Below, piece by piece: positions 25,730 to 34,799 of a stretch of DNA of 64,000 nucleotides; position 1 is the stretch's first letter, and each line of letters starts with the position of its first letter. Position numbers and translations under genes: made by a program. This DNA is from Dorea longicatena (GTDB lineage: Bacteria; Bacillota; Clostridia; Lachnospirales; Lachnospiraceae). A model generated the notes under the pieces. The model had not been told where the DNA came from. It did no database searches and was given only the letters and a program-made list of their open reading frames with translations. The stretch covers positions 1,561,001-1,625,000 of the forward strand of contig NZ_CP102280.1 in the NCBI RefSeq assembly GCF_025150085.1, in the 5' to 3' direction.

Positions 25730-25754
25730 TAGAACCTGTCACTGGCAGGTTCTA
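25730..25754. repeat. Palindromic hairpin in the argD-rpsU gap
   Basis: TAGAACCTG and CAGGTTCTA are perfectly complementary (9 bp, 7-nt loop). No U run follows. It lies directly after module copy B on the minus strand. Confidence 0.55.
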
Positions 25755-25755
25755 T

Positions 25756-25771
25756 CGCATACTAAAGTATA
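25756..25771 (-). repeat. Dispersed module TATACTTTRGTATGCG, copy B
   Basis: TATACTTTAGTATGCG on the minus strand. It follows the U run of the rpsU terminator and precedes the hairpin at 25730-25754, the same arrangement as copy A at 24100-24115. Confidence 0.5.
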
Positions 25772-25800
25772 AAAAATAGAGTGCCATACGACACTCTATT
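25771..25800 (-). terminator. Rho-independent terminator of rpsU
   Basis: AATAGAGTG (25800-25792 on the minus strand) pairs perfectly with CACTCTATT (25783-25775), followed by six T. It lies 10 nt past the rpsU stop. Confidence 0.88.
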
Positions 25801-25810
25801 TCTGCACATA

Positions 25811-25987
25811 TTAGTTATACTTACGTTTTCTAGCAGCTTCAGATTTCTTTTTGCGTCTTACGCTTGGTTTTTCGTAATGTTCTCTTTTACGAATTTCCTG
25901 CTGAATACCAGCCTTTGCACAGTTTCTTTTGAATCTGCGTAAAGCGCTATCTAACGATTCGTTTTCTTTAACGATTACATTTGACAT
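25811..25987 (-). CDS. rpsU: 30S ribosomal protein S21
   Basis: 58 residues from the ATG at 25987: [20 protein letters not shown], then a lysine/arginine-rich C-terminus ending ARKRKYN. The length and both ends match S21 of Firmicutes. The in-frame reading that extends upstream is not coding, since the family starts here. AGGTG lies about 7 nt upstream. It is a single-gene unit with promoter 26067-26094 and terminator 25771-25800. S21 contacts the platform of the 30S subunit near the anti-Shine-Dalgarno sequence. Confidence 0.95.
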   Translation of the reverse strand: MSNVIVKENESLDSALRRFKRNCAKAGIQQEIRKREHYEKPSVRRKKKSEAARKRKYN

Positions 25988-26066
25988 AGACTCACACCTA
26001 ACCTCCCCTCCAGTCCTATATTGTGCATCATACGACTGTTCGGGTATTTTTATTGCACTACATATG

Positions 26067-26094
26067 ATTATAACATATTTTTTTCTCACGTCAA
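26067..26094 (-). promoter_or_regulatory. Sigma-A promoter of rpsU
   Basis: TTGACG (26094-26089), 16 nt, TATAAT (26072-26067) on the minus strand; gives a leader of about 70 nt before rpsU. Confidence 0.7.
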
Positions 26095-26150
26095 CAACTT
26101 TCTTCCACTTTGGAAAAAATTGCAAAATTTCGCGAATTGACAGTAAAATT

Positions 26151-28790
26151 TTATGCAAGCTGTCCTTCTAATGCTTCTTTTGCAGCCTTCAGAGCATCCT
26201 CTACACCTGCCGGATTCTTACCGCCGGCCTGCGCCATATTCGGACGTCCGCCGCCACCGCCGCCAACTAATTTGGCAACTGCTTTGATCAGGTTACCTGC
26301 ATGAGCTCCCTGTTTCATAGCTCCGTCTGTAGCGGTAGCCATCAGGCTTACTTTACCATCATTAACAGAAGCAAGCAGGATCACACCTTCGCCCAGCTTC
26401 TCTTTTAACTGGTCTCCAAGATCACGAAGGCCGTTCATATCTACACCTTCCAGGCTTGTAGCAAGGAATTTCACACCTTTTACTTCTTCTACCTGGTTCA
26501 TTACATCACCCATGGCATCTTTTGCAAGTTTGCTCTTCAAGCTCTCTACTTCGCCCTTTAATACCTTATTTTCATTCATCAGATGAGAAACCTTCTCTTC
26601 GATGTTTTCCGGTGTTGCTTTCAGTAATTTTGCAGTCTCATGAAGCTTCTTCTCCTGAGCGCTGTAGTAATCCAGAAGTCCTTTGGATGTCAGGGCTTCA
26701 ATACGGCGTACTCCGGCAGCCACACCTGTCTCGGACAGGATCTTGAATGCCATGATGTTTCCTGTATTCTTTACATGTGTACCACCACAGAATTCGATAG
26801 AGAAATCACCCATACTTACAACACGTACAATGTCTCCGTATTTTTCTCCGAACAGAGCTGCAGCTCCCGTCTTCTTAGCCTCTTCGATCGGCATATTTTT
26901 AATTACAACCGGAAGATTCTCACGGATCTTCTCATTTACGATATCTTCAACCTTCTGCAGTTCTTCTGCCGTCATGGCAGAGAAATGTGTAAAGTCGAAA
27001 CGCAGTCTCTGTGCATTATTCAGAGATCCTGCCTGCTCTACGTGATTGCCAAGTACCATACGGAGAGCTTTCTGAAGCAAATGGGTTGCACTGTGGTTGT
27101 TCTCAGCAAGTGCACGGTTCTCTTTGTCAACCTTCAGAGTCACCTTGTCGCCGACTTTGATCATACCCTTTGTAACCTGGCCTACATGGCCGAATTTACC
27201 GCCTGCAAGCTTCACAACATCTTCTACGACAAATTCACCGTCTTCGGTACAGATGATACCTTTATCAGCTTCCTGTCCACCCATTGTTGCATAGAATGGA
27301 GTCTTGGCAACGATGATCGTACCCTTATCTCCGTCTGTCAGTGCATCTACAACTTCTGTCTCGCTTGTCATAGCTGTCACATCAGATTCAACCTCTAACT
27401 GATTATATCCGACGAACTCAGAAGATAATTCTGCATCCAGCTCATCATATACACTGGCATCTTTACCACTGTAGTTGTGTGTACCGAATGTTCCTTCGGA
27501 TTTTGCACGCTGTTCTTTCTGTGCTTCTTCGAATCCTTTTTCGTCATAAGTCAGACCCTTTTCTTCCAGAATCTCACTTGTCAGATCGATCGGGAATCCA
27601 TAAGTATCATAAAGCTTAAATGCGTTCTTTCCAGAGAGAACAGCCTCACCATTCTTCTTCATCTCTTCTTCCATGTCTGCAAGAATAGAAAGTCCCTGGT
27701 CAATTGTCTTGTTGAACTGAGCTTCTTCTTTGGCGATTACGTTAAAGATAAAGTCTTTCTTTTCTTCCAGTTCCGGATATCCGTCTTTCGATCCGTCAAT
27801 GACAGTCTGTGCAAGTTTTACAAGGAATGCTCCCTTGATTCCAAGAAGTCTTCCATGACGGCATGCACGGCGGAGAAGACGTCTCAATACATATCCACGT
27901 CCGCTGTTTGATGGAAGGATACCGTCTGAGATCATAAATGTTACTGAACGGATGTGGTCTGTCAGTACTCGGATTGAAGTATCTGTGTTATCATCTTTCT
28001 GATATTCCACACCTGCCATGTTACATACATGGTCTCTTAAAGCCTTTAATGTATCGATGTCGAACATAGAATCTACATCCTGCACGATACATGCCAGACG
28101 TTCCAGTCCCATACCTGTATCAATGTTCTTCTGCTCTAATTCTGTATAGTTGTTATGTCCGTCATTGTCAAACTGTGTAAATACGTTGTTCCAGATCTCC
28201 ATATAACGGTCACATTCACATCCGACGGTACATCCAGGCTGTCCACATCCGTATTTTTCCCCACGGTCATAATATACTTCTGAACATGGTCCGCAAGGTC
28301 CTGCTCCATGCTCCCAGAAGTTATCTTCCTTTCCAAAACGGAAGATTCTCTCTGCCGGGATTCCAATCTCTTTATTCCAGATCTCGAAGGCCTCATCGTC
28401 ATCCTGGTAAATGGATGGATATAATCTATCTGGATCCAGTCCTACTACTTCTGTAAGGAATTCCCATGTCCAGTGAATTGCTTCGTCTTTAAAATAGTCT
28501 CCAAATGAGAAGTTACCAAGCATTTCGAAAAATGTACCATGTCTTGCTGTCTTTCCTACGTTCTCGATATCTCCTGTACGGATACATTTCTGACAGGTGG
28601 TAACACGTCTTCTCGGCGGTATCTCCTGTCCTGTAAAATATGGTTTCAATGGTGCCATACCAGAGTTGATCAGTAACAGACTCTTATCGTTATGAGGCAC
28701 TAATGAGAAACTTTTCATTGCCAGATGTCCCTTGCTTTCAAAGAACTCAAGAAACATTCTTCTTAATTCGTTTACGCCATACTTCTGCAT
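26151..28790 (-). CDS. alaS: Alanyl-tRNA synthetase
   Basis: 879 residues from the ATG at 28790 ([13 protein letters not shown]), with GGAGG 5 nt upstream. Charges tRNA(Ala) and edits Ser- and Gly-tRNA(Ala). Class II catalytic core at the N-terminus ([49 protein letters not shown]). The editing domain shows zinc motifs NNHSATHLL and [14 protein letters not shown]. The C-Ala domain ends with glycine-rich [15 protein letters not shown]. The leader is only about 60 nt, too short for a T-box. A consensus promoter lies at 28857-28885. Confidence 0.98.
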   Translation of the reverse strand: MQKYGVNELRRMFLEFFESKGHLAMKSFSLVPHNDKSLLLINSGMAPLKPYFTGQEIPPRRRVTTCQKCIRTGDIENVGKTARHGTFFEMLGNFSFGDYFKDEAIHWTWEFLTEVVGLDPDRLYPSIYQDDDEAFEIWNKEIGIPAERIFRFGKEDNFWEHGAGPCGPCSEVYYDRGEKYGCGQPGCTVGCECDRYMEIWNNVFTQFDNDGHNNYTELEQKNIDTGMGLERLACIVQDVDSMFDIDTLKALRDHVCNMAGVEYQKDDNTDTSIRVLTDHIRSVTFMISDGILPSNSGRGYVLRRLLRRACRHGRLLGIKGAFLVKLAQTVIDGSKDGYPELEEKKDFIFNVIAKEEAQFNKTIDQGLSILADMEEEMKKNGEAVLSGKNAFKLYDTYGFPIDLTSEILEEKGLTYDEKGFEEAQKEQRAKSEGTFGTHNYSGKDASVYDELDAELSSEFVGYNQLEVESDVTAMTSETEVVDALTDGDKGTIIVAKTPFYATMGGQEADKGIICTEDGEFVVEDVVKLAGGKFGHVGQVTKGMIKVGDKVTLKVDKENRALAENNHSATHLLQKALRMVLGNHVEQAGSLNNAQRLRFDFTHFSAMTAEELQKVEDIVNEKIRENLPVVIKNMPIEEAKKTGAAALFGEKYGDIVRVVSMGDFSIEFCGGTHVKNTGNIMAFKILSETGVAAGVRRIEALTSKGLLDYYSAQEKKLHETAKLLKATPENIEEKVSHLMNENKVLKGEVESLKSKLAKDAMGDVMNQVEEVKGVKFLATSLEGVDMNGLRDLGDQLKEKLGEGVILLASVNDGKVSLMATATDGAMKQGAHAGNLIKAVAKLVGGGGGGRPNMAQAGGKNPAGVEDALKAAKEALEGQLA

Positions 28791-28856
28791 AATTTCCTCC
28801 TGCTCTACATTCATGTATCAAATCAGTATAAATATTTTTATCAATACTAACTTTTA

Positions 28857-28885
28857 ATTATAAAGAGAGACAGGCGTTTTGTCAA
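28857..28885 (-). promoter_or_regulatory. Consensus promoter of alaS inside the hydrogenase terminator
   Basis: TTGACA (28885-28880), 17 nt, TATAAT (28862-28857), a perfect match on the minus strand. The spacer is the 3' arm of the hairpin at 28865-28903. Confidence 0.75.
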
Positions 28886-28903
28886 TCATTACGCCTGTCT
28901 CTT
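28865..28903. terminator. Terminator hairpin after the [FeFe] hydrogenase gene
   Basis: GAGACAGGCG (28867-28876) pairs with CGCCTGTCTC (28892-28901), 10-11 bp, loop of 15 nt. The U tract on the minus strand is interrupted (TCTTTAT); on the plus strand it is TTTT. It shares DNA with the alaS promoter. Confidence 0.65.
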
Positions 28904-28986
28904 TTAAACTTAAATATGCATAAAACGCGCATAAAATATCGTCATGAACGACATTCCGGATTCTTGTTTTCTCATTCGGAACCCTC

Positions 28987-30498
28987 TTATTTTAACTCAA
29001 TCTCACCGAGTTCCTTTGGTGGAAGCTGTTTGCTGGATGCTTTCACAAATTCCTGTACTTTCTTCTGTGCTTTCGGTACCGGAATATTCGTTCCTGCTCC
29101 GGCTACACATCCGCCCGGACATCCCATTCCTTCGATCAGACATCCGTTCATTCTTCCGATCTTCGCCATAGAAAGGATCTTCTTACAATCTGCAAGACCT
29201 TCTGCATGTTCGATCTTTACTTCCACACCCGGATAGTATTCATTCACACATTTTTCAATCGCGGATGCAACACCGCCTGCAACTGCATATCCACGTCCTA
29301 CACCTGTTGCATTATGGAAAGATGACTCTGCTTCATATTCGGAAAGATCAATTTCCTTCGCATCGAACATTCCCTGTAATTCCTCAAATGTCACTACAAA
29401 ATCAACATCACTTCTTACGCTTCTGCGCATTGCTTCCAGCTTCTTGGCCGCACATGGTCCGATGAATACTACTTTTGCATTCGGATGTTCTTTTTTGATC
29501 GTACGTGCAGTAGCGACCATAGGCGTCAGCTCCTGAGACACTTCATCGATCATATCCGGGAAATATTTCTTTGCCAGCATTGCCCATGACGGACAGCAGG
29601 ATGTCAGAAGGAATGGAAGTTCTCCCGTTGTAACCTTTTCCACATAATGGTGTGCCTCTGCAACAGCTCCGATATCAGCTCCAAGAGCTACTTCGTATAC
29701 CTGTGAAAATCCAAGTTCTTCCAGTGCTGCCTTTAAGTTTCTCGCATTGATATTATCTCCGAACTGCCCGGTAAATGCCGGTGCGATCTCAGCAATGATC
29801 TGCTCGCCTTCCGACAATGCTCTTGCAAGCTGGAAGATCTGGGATTTGTCTGAAATTGCTCCAAACGGACAGTTTACCATACACATACCGCAGGATACGC
29901 ATTTGTCCGGATTGACATATGCACGTCCCACTTTATCGTTTTCAATCGCATTGACACCACAGGCTTTTGCACAAGGGCGCTCTTTCTTGGAGATTGCGTC
30001 ATATGGACAGACACTCTTACATTTTCCACATTTGATACATTTTTCCTGATCAATGTAGGATTTTCCGTTCACCATGGAAATTGCACCCTTTGGACAGACT
30101 TCCATACAAGGATGTGCCAGACATCCTTTGCACATGTTGCTGACCTCATATCCTTTCGCCTCACATCTCATACATGCAGACGGGATAACCTGTATAAGCG
30201 GCGGCTCATAATATTTGTCTGATATGTTACTTGCTTCTACTCCCGCTGTCAGATGTACCGGTTTATCTTCAGGTCTGAGCGCAAGTCCCATTGCAAGTCT
30301 TACCTGCTCTCGTACAACTGCTCTTGCACGGTAGACACTGTCACGGTACTGTTCCGTCTCATCATTCACCAGCGCATATGGGATTGCTTCCATATCGTCG
30401 CATAAAGTATCCGCATCCGCTTTGAAACCAAGCGCTGCGACTTCTTCAAAGACTTTTCTTCTCAACCGTCTTACGGTTGTATTAATGCCTCTCATCAT
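28987..30498 (-). CDS. [FeFe] hydrogenase, ferredoxin-domain type (group B-like motifs)
   Basis: 503 residues. Three cysteine clusters for [4Fe-4S] centres lie at about 123-135, 154-164 and 200-210. The H-cluster domain follows: L1 TSCCPSW (299-305), L2 GPCAAKKLE (from 347) and L3 EGMGCPGGCVAGAG (Cys460, Cys464). All four H-cluster cysteines and the proton-relay cysteine of L1 are present. L2 has Gly-Pro-Cys instead of Met-Pro-Cys and L3 has MGC and GAG instead of MAC and GGG, which resembles the less studied group B enzymes. It likely makes or takes up H2 with ferredoxin in the cytoplasm. No maturase (hydE, hydF, hydG) is nearby. GGAGG precedes the ATG. Confidence 0.88.
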   Translation of the reverse strand: MMRGINTTVRRLRRKVFEEVAALGFKADADTLCDDMEAIPYALVNDETEQYRDSVYRARAVVREQVRLAMGLALRPEDKPVHLTAGVEASNISDKYYEPPLIQVIPSACMRCEAKGYEVSNMCKGCLAHPCMEVCPKGAISMVNGKSYIDQEKCIKCGKCKSVCPYDAISKKERPCAKACGVNAIENDKVGRAYVNPDKCVSCGMCMVNCPFGAISDKSQIFQLARALSEGEQIIAEIAPAFTGQFGDNINARNLKAALEELGFSQVYEVALGADIGAVAEAHHYVEKVTTGELPFLLTSCCPSWAMLAKKYFPDMIDEVSQELTPMVATARTIKKEHPNAKVVFIGPCAAKKLEAMRRSVRSDVDFVVTFEELQGMFDAKEIDLSEYEAESSFHNATGVGRGYAVAGGVASAIEKCVNEYYPGVEVKIEHAEGLADCKKILSMAKIGRMNGCLIEGMGCPGGCVAGAGTNIPVPKAQKKVQEFVKASSKQLPPKELGEIELK

Positions 30499-30552
30499 AG
30501 TTGGAGTTCCTCCTGTTTTTCCTTTGTCATTTTTATGACAGTCTATAGTTCT

Positions 30553-30581
30553 ATTATAGACACTTGAGAAAATCTTATCAA
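30553..30581 (-). promoter_or_regulatory. Sigma-A promoter of the [FeFe] hydrogenase gene
   Basis: TTGATA (30581-30576), 17 nt, TATAAT (30558-30553) on the minus strand; leader about 45 nt. Confidence 0.7.
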
Positions 30582-30594
30582 CTAATTTTGGGGA

Positions 30595-30652
30595 TTAATT
30601 TATTAACTGGGTTGGCCTTTCGGTCCGGGTATCCACCAGCCTGTTGAATTAA
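30595..30652 (-). ncRNA. Structured element downstream of asnA
   Basis: A GC-rich block in an AT-rich gap. On the minus strand AATTAA/TTAATT closes an outer helix (30647-30652 with 30595-30600), then GTT/AAC, CTGG/CCAG and TGG/CCA, and an apical CC-GAAA-GG (a GNRA-type tetraloop). It directly follows the asnA stop codon (30661), so it belongs to the asnA 3' end. There is no U run. It could be an unusual terminator, an RNA stabiliser or an unknown RNA motif; I cannot name it. Confidence 0.4.
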
Positions 30653-30660
30653 GTACCAAT

Positions 30661-31668
30661 TTACAGCAGAATAATATTATGCTCTCTGCAAGTCTCCCGC
30701 ATCTCTTCCGGCCACAAACTTGCCTGCACCTCGCCGACATGAGCACGGTCAAGAAGCAGCATGCAGAGTCTGGACTGTCCAATACCGCCTCCGATGGTGT
30801 ATGGAAGTTCTCCGTTTAACAGCATCTTATGATATGGGAGATTCTTTCTCTCTTCGCATCCTGCTTTTACAAGCTGCTCTTCCAGAGCTTTTTCATCTAC
30901 ACGGATACCCATGCTGGAGATCTCAAGTGCACAGTTCAGTGTCTCGAACCAGAACAGGATGTCTCCGTTTAACTGCCAGTCATCGTAGTCTGGTGCACGT
31001 CCGTCGTGCGGCTCGCCGCTTGCGAGTTTGTCACCGATCTTCATCAGGAATACACAGCCGTGTTCTTTTGTGATCAGATTTTCTCTTTCCTTTGGAGTCT
31101 TATCCGGATACATGTCTTCCAGTTCCTGGGAAGTGATGAAATAGATGTCCTCCGGAAGTTTCTTCACTGCCTGTGGATATTTGTACCATACCTCATGTTC
31201 CATATGTTTGATGATCTTGAAGATATTACGTACGGTAGCTTCCAGTGTCTCAACAGTACGTTCTTCTTTTTTGATCACTTTTTCCCAGTCCCACTGGTCC
31301 ACGTAGCAGGAATGTAAGTTGTCAAGTTCTTCATCTCTGCGGATCGCGTTCATATTTGTATAAAGTCCTTCACCCGGCTGGAATCCATATTTGTATAATG
31401 CCATACGTTTCCATTTTGCAAGGGAATGTACAACTTCGATTGTCTCTCCCGGAACGCCTGCGATATCGAACTGTACCGGTCTTTCCACACCGTTCAGGTC
31501 ATCGTTCAGACCACTGCTTTTTTCTACAAATAACGGTGCAGAGATTCTCTCCAGATTCATCTCTTTTCCGAATTCCTTCTGGAACGTGTCACGAATGTAC
31601 TTGATTGCTTCCTGTGTCTCTCTTACGCTTAAGCGAGGGTCATAATGTTCTGGTAATATTAATCCCAT
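30661..31668 (-). CDS. asnA: Aspartate-ammonia ligase (asparagine synthetase A)
   Basis: 335 residues, the usual size. Makes asparagine from aspartate, ATP and ammonia; evolutionarily a relative of class II aspartyl-tRNA synthetase. Marks: [56 protein letters not shown] and the C-terminal [14 protein letters not shown] (motif 3-like). AAGGAG precedes the ATG. It lies 57 nt after metH without a clear terminator, so it may be co-transcribed with the metF-metH genes. Confidence 0.96.
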   Translation of the reverse strand: MGLILPEHYDPRLSVRETQEAIKYIRDTFQKEFGKEMNLERISAPLFVEKSSGLNDDLNGVERPVQFDIAGVPGETIEVVHSLAKWKRMALYKYGFQPGEGLYTNMNAIRRDEELDNLHSCYVDQWDWEKVIKKEERTVETLEATVRNIFKIIKHMEHEVWYKYPQAVKKLPEDIYFITSQELEDMYPDKTPKERENLITKEHGCVFLMKIGDKLASGEPHDGRAPDYDDWQLNGDILFWFETLNCALEISSMGIRVDEKALEEQLVKAGCEERKNLPYHKMLLNGELPYTIGGGIGQSRLCMLLLDRAHVGEVQASLWPEEMRETCREHNIILL

Positions 31669-31724
31669 TTTTTCTGTCTCCTTTTTGTCTGTTGTATATT
31701 TTTATGAAATTCTTTGCTCACTGA

Positions 31725-34115
31725 TTACTCTTCTCCAAATACTCTCTGTGCATAATATACGGACTGCATTGCATCTTTGCCGTAAAAATCTGCCCCGATC
31801 ATATCTGCATAATCCTGATTCAGCACAGCTCCACCTACCATGACTTTACATTCAGGTTTACGTTCTCTCAATAACTTGATGGTCTCTTCCATGCTTACAA
31901 CCGTTGTTGTCATAAGCGCACTTAAACCTACCAGCCGGATATCCTGCTCAACTGCAGTATCTACGATCACTTCCGGCGGTACATCTTTCCCCAGATCGAT
32001 CACATCAAAACTGTAATTCTCCAGAAGGACTTTTACAATGTTCTTACCAATATCGTGAATATCTCCTTTTACCGTTGCGAGAATAACTTTATTCTTCGCC
32101 TGGACTTCCCCGCCTTCCTGTGCGAGTACGTCCTTGATCACTGCAAATGCGATCTTTGCCGCATCGGCACTCATCAGAAGCTGCGGCAGGAAGACAGTTC
32201 CCTTTTCAAATCCTTTTCCCACCGTATCCAGTGCCGGGATCAGGTGTTCATTGATGATCTCCAGCGGTGCCTGTTCCTTTAACAGTTCTCCTGTTGCATG
32301 ATGCGCTTCTTCTTTCAGACCTTTTTCGATGGCCTCTTTTAAAGTCAGTTCTGCCTTGGCTGCCGGTGCAGGCGTTCCTGCTTTCTGACTGCCATATACA
32401 CGGATATAATCCTCGCAGTTCTTGTCGTAATTCATCAGCGCACAGAATGAATAGTAAGAACACATCATATCTTCCGAAGACGGATTGATGATTCCGGCAC
32501 TTAAGCCATTCTGCATGGCCATCGTATAGAAATTCGAATTGACTGCCGGACGGTACGGAAGTCCGAATGAAATGTTCGATACACCAAGTACCGTACATAC
32601 ACCGTAAGTCTCTCTGACTTTTTTCAGTGCTTCCAGAGTGACCTTTGCTCCTTCCGGCTCGGAACTGATCGTCATTGCCAGCACATCGATTACAATGTCC
32701 TTTTTGTCAATGCCATATTTTTTCGCTTCTTCAATGATCTTTCCTGCCACACGGACTCTTCCATCTGCCGTTGCCGGGATTCCATCCTCGTCGATCGTAA
32801 GCCCGATCACAACACCTCCGTAACGCTTAATAAGCGGGAAGACAGCATCCATATTTTCCTGTTTTCCATTTACAGAGTTCACCATCGGCTTACCGTTATA
32901 GATGCGCATCGCCGCTTCCATTGCTGTGATATCAACGGTATCGATCTGAAGCGGCAGGCTTGATACGCTCTGAAGCTCCATGATGACTTCTTTCATCATC
33001 GCCGGTTCGTCAATATCCGGAAGTCCTACGTTGACATCCAGAATATGTGCTCCCTTATCCTGCTGCGTAATCCCCTCTTTCAGGATATAATCCATGTCGT
33101 GGTCTTTTAATGCCTGTTTGAATTTCTTCTTACCGGTCGGATTGATTCTCTCTCCGATAATCATCGGCTTGCCGCCAAGGATGACCGCATGTCCGTAAGA
33201 AGATACCATTGTGATATCTTTCTTTGTTGCCGGCTTTACGCTCATCTCTCTGGTCGTCTCAACCATCTTCTGGATATGTGCAGGTGTTGTTCCACAGCAT
33301 CCGCCGATCACATGCGCTCCCATCTCTACGATCTTTGCCATATATCCAGCAAACTGTTCCGGTTCTACATCATAATAGACTTCTCCGTCACGCTGCTTCG
33401 GAAGTCCTGCATTCGGTTTTACGATGATCGGAACCGATGCGTATTTCAGAATATCCTCCAGAATCGGAAGCATCTGCTCCGGTCCCATACCACAGTTGAT
33501 TCCCAATGCATCTACACGAAGGCCTTCCAACATGGTAACCACCGCCGGAACATCTCCTCCTGTCAGGAGTTTTCCCTTTTCATCGAAGATCATAGTTGCA
33601 AATACCGGAAGTGAAGTATTCTCTTTTGCAGCAAGTACTGCTGCTTTCACTTCGTAACTGTCACTCATGGTCTCGATATGGATCAGATCAGCTCCTGCCT
33701 GTTCTCCATAAATCATCGTTTCTTTAAATGCATCATATGCATCTTCAAACGAAAGATCTCCCATTGGCTTTAATAACTTACCGGTTGGTCCTACATCTAA
33801 TGCTACATAAGTCTTTCTTCCGTCGTGCACGCCACGTTCTGCAGCCTTTTTTGCATTTTGGATTCCTGCTGTTACGATTTCTTTGAGTCCATACTTGGAA
33901 TCATGGAATTTGATCGCATTAGCACCAAATGTATTACTTAAGACGATATCACTGCCTGCCTCAAAATATGCCTTATGGATATCGATGATTTCTTCTGCAT
34001 GTTCCAGGTTCCAGACTTCCGGGAGTTCTCCCGGCTGTAATCCCTTTGACTGAAGAAGTGTTCCCATTCCACCGTCAAAGTACAATAATTCTTTTCCCAG
34101 TCGTTCTAATAACAT
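31725..34115 (-). CDS. metH: Cobalamin-dependent methionine synthase MetH, lacking the activation domain
   Basis: 796 residues from the ATG at 34115, with GGAG 7 nt upstream. Domains in order: homocysteine-binding (about 1-290, zinc cysteines in GINCG and IGGCCGTTPAH), pterin/methyl-THF-binding (about 320-585, GERINPTGKKKF), the four-helix cap (about 600-680) and B12-binding with the cobalt-ligand motif KGDIHDIGKNIV. E. coli MetH has about 1,230 residues; the missing C-terminal activation domain is encoded by the separate gene at 34145-34789. It transfers the methyl group of 5-methyl-THF to homocysteine. metF lies upstream. Confidence 0.95.
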   Translation of the reverse strand: MLLERLGKELLYFDGGMGTLLQSKGLQPGELPEVWNLEHAEEIIDIHKAYFEAGSDIVLSNTFGANAIKFHDSKYGLKEIVTAGIQNAKKAAERGVHDGRKTYVALDVGPTGKLLKPMGDLSFEDAYDAFKETMIYGEQAGADLIHIETMSDSYEVKAAVLAAKENTSLPVFATMIFDEKGKLLTGGDVPAVVTMLEGLRVDALGINCGMGPEQMLPILEDILKYASVPIIVKPNAGLPKQRDGEVYYDVEPEQFAGYMAKIVEMGAHVIGGCCGTTPAHIQKMVETTREMSVKPATKKDITMVSSYGHAVILGGKPMIIGERINPTGKKKFKQALKDHDMDYILKEGITQQDKGAHILDVNVGLPDIDEPAMMKEVIMELQSVSSLPLQIDTVDITAMEAAMRIYNGKPMVNSVNGKQENMDAVFPLIKRYGGVVIGLTIDEDGIPATADGRVRVAGKIIEEAKKYGIDKKDIVIDVLAMTISSEPEGAKVTLEALKKVRETYGVCTVLGVSNISFGLPYRPAVNSNFYTMAMQNGLSAGIINPSSEDMMCSYYSFCALMNYDKNCEDYIRVYGSQKAGTPAPAAKAELTLKEAIEKGLKEEAHHATGELLKEQAPLEIINEHLIPALDTVGKGFEKGTVFLPQLLMSADAAKIAFAVIKDVLAQEGGEVQAKNKVILATVKGDIHDIGKNIVKVLLENYSFDVIDLGKDVPPEVIVDTAVEQDIRLVGLSALMTTTVVSMEETIKLLRERKPECKVMVGGAVLNQDYADMIGADFYGKDAMQSVYYAQRVFGEE

Positions 34116-34144
34116 TTGTCTGCTCCTATCCTCTTTCTTGTATC

Positions 34145-34789
34145 TTATGATCTGCGGTATGCGCAGTCTTTCTTCTGACACGCCTCACAACCTTTGATAT
34201 GGCAGGAAGTCTCTGTTTCACTGAGACCGATCACTGCCGTCACCGATTTTGACGGTGTCAGCATATTGCCGCCGGTAAGTGTCAGCCCGATCTTCTTTGC
34301 CGTATCCAGCATACGGAGGATCATATCCTGATGTGCAATATCAAAGTCTCCATATCCAGGACTGAATCTCGGTCTGATATAATAACCCTCTTTCTTCATA
34401 TCTGCTTCCAGAGCAGTCTGCCATTCATCCAGATATTCTTCTAGCATAGCAGCCGCACACGCCTGAAGTGTTACCACTCTTGCCATATCTCCGATGGAAT
34501 ATTTCCGCAATAGCAGATCAACTTTCGGTCCAAGCGTTGCACCCAGCAGCACTGCTTTTTTACATCCCGTCAGATTTTTATAAAGATTTTTACTGTGGAT
34601 ATCCAGATTTCCCAGAAGGATTCTTCCACTCTCCGGGAATTCTAATTCAAAAATGCGGTAGACGATCCTGCCGCACGCCGCCTGGGAAAGCTCTTCAAAA
34701 CAGCTTTCCACAAGCTTCAGCGTATGATCATCTACCGCATGTCTGCCATATCCCAAGTAACGAATTGCTTCTTTCGTTCTTGCGTCCAT
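34145..34789 (-). CDS. Methionine synthase activation-domain protein (MetH reactivation subunit)
   Basis: 214 residues. It matches the C-terminal SAM-binding domain of MetH: RPRFSPGYGDFDIAHQ (the RxxxGY SAM motif region) and LTPSKSVTAVIGLS. In E. coli this domain reductively remethylates inactivated cobalamin using SAM. Here it is a free protein next to a MetH that lacks it, as described for Thermotoga maritima. The C-terminus adds a cysteine cluster, CHIKGCEACQKKDCAYRRS, which could bind a metal or iron-sulfur centre. GAGG precedes the ATG. It is 10 nt after metF and 29 nt before metH. Confidence 0.92.
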   Translation of the reverse strand: MDARTKEAIRYLGYGRHAVDDHTLKLVESCFEELSQAACGRIVYRIFELEFPESGRILLGNLDIHSKNLYKNLTGCKKAVLLGATLGPKVDLLLRKYSIGDMARVVTLQACAAAMLEEYLDEWQTALEADMKKEGYYIRPRFSPGYGDFDIAHQDMILRMLDTAKKIGLTLTGGNMLTPSKSVTAVIGLSETETSCHIKGCEACQKKDCAYRRS

Positions 34790-34799
34790 TTTGCTTCCT

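Noticed and set aside
25640-25730. Gene or RNA in the AT-rich stretch between argD promoter and the hairpin
   Set aside because: No reading frame or promoter seen; only a small GCCGCCGGTGGC-type inverted repeat of uncertain meaning.
24074-25771. CRISPR-like repeats near argD
   Set aside because: Only two short copies in opposite orientation, no regular spacers and no cas genes; better explained as intergenic hairpin elements.
28791-28860. T-box riboswitch before alaS
   Set aside because: The leader from the mapped-by-eye promoter is about 60 nt, too short for a T-box, and has no AGGGTGGNACCGCG-like sequence.
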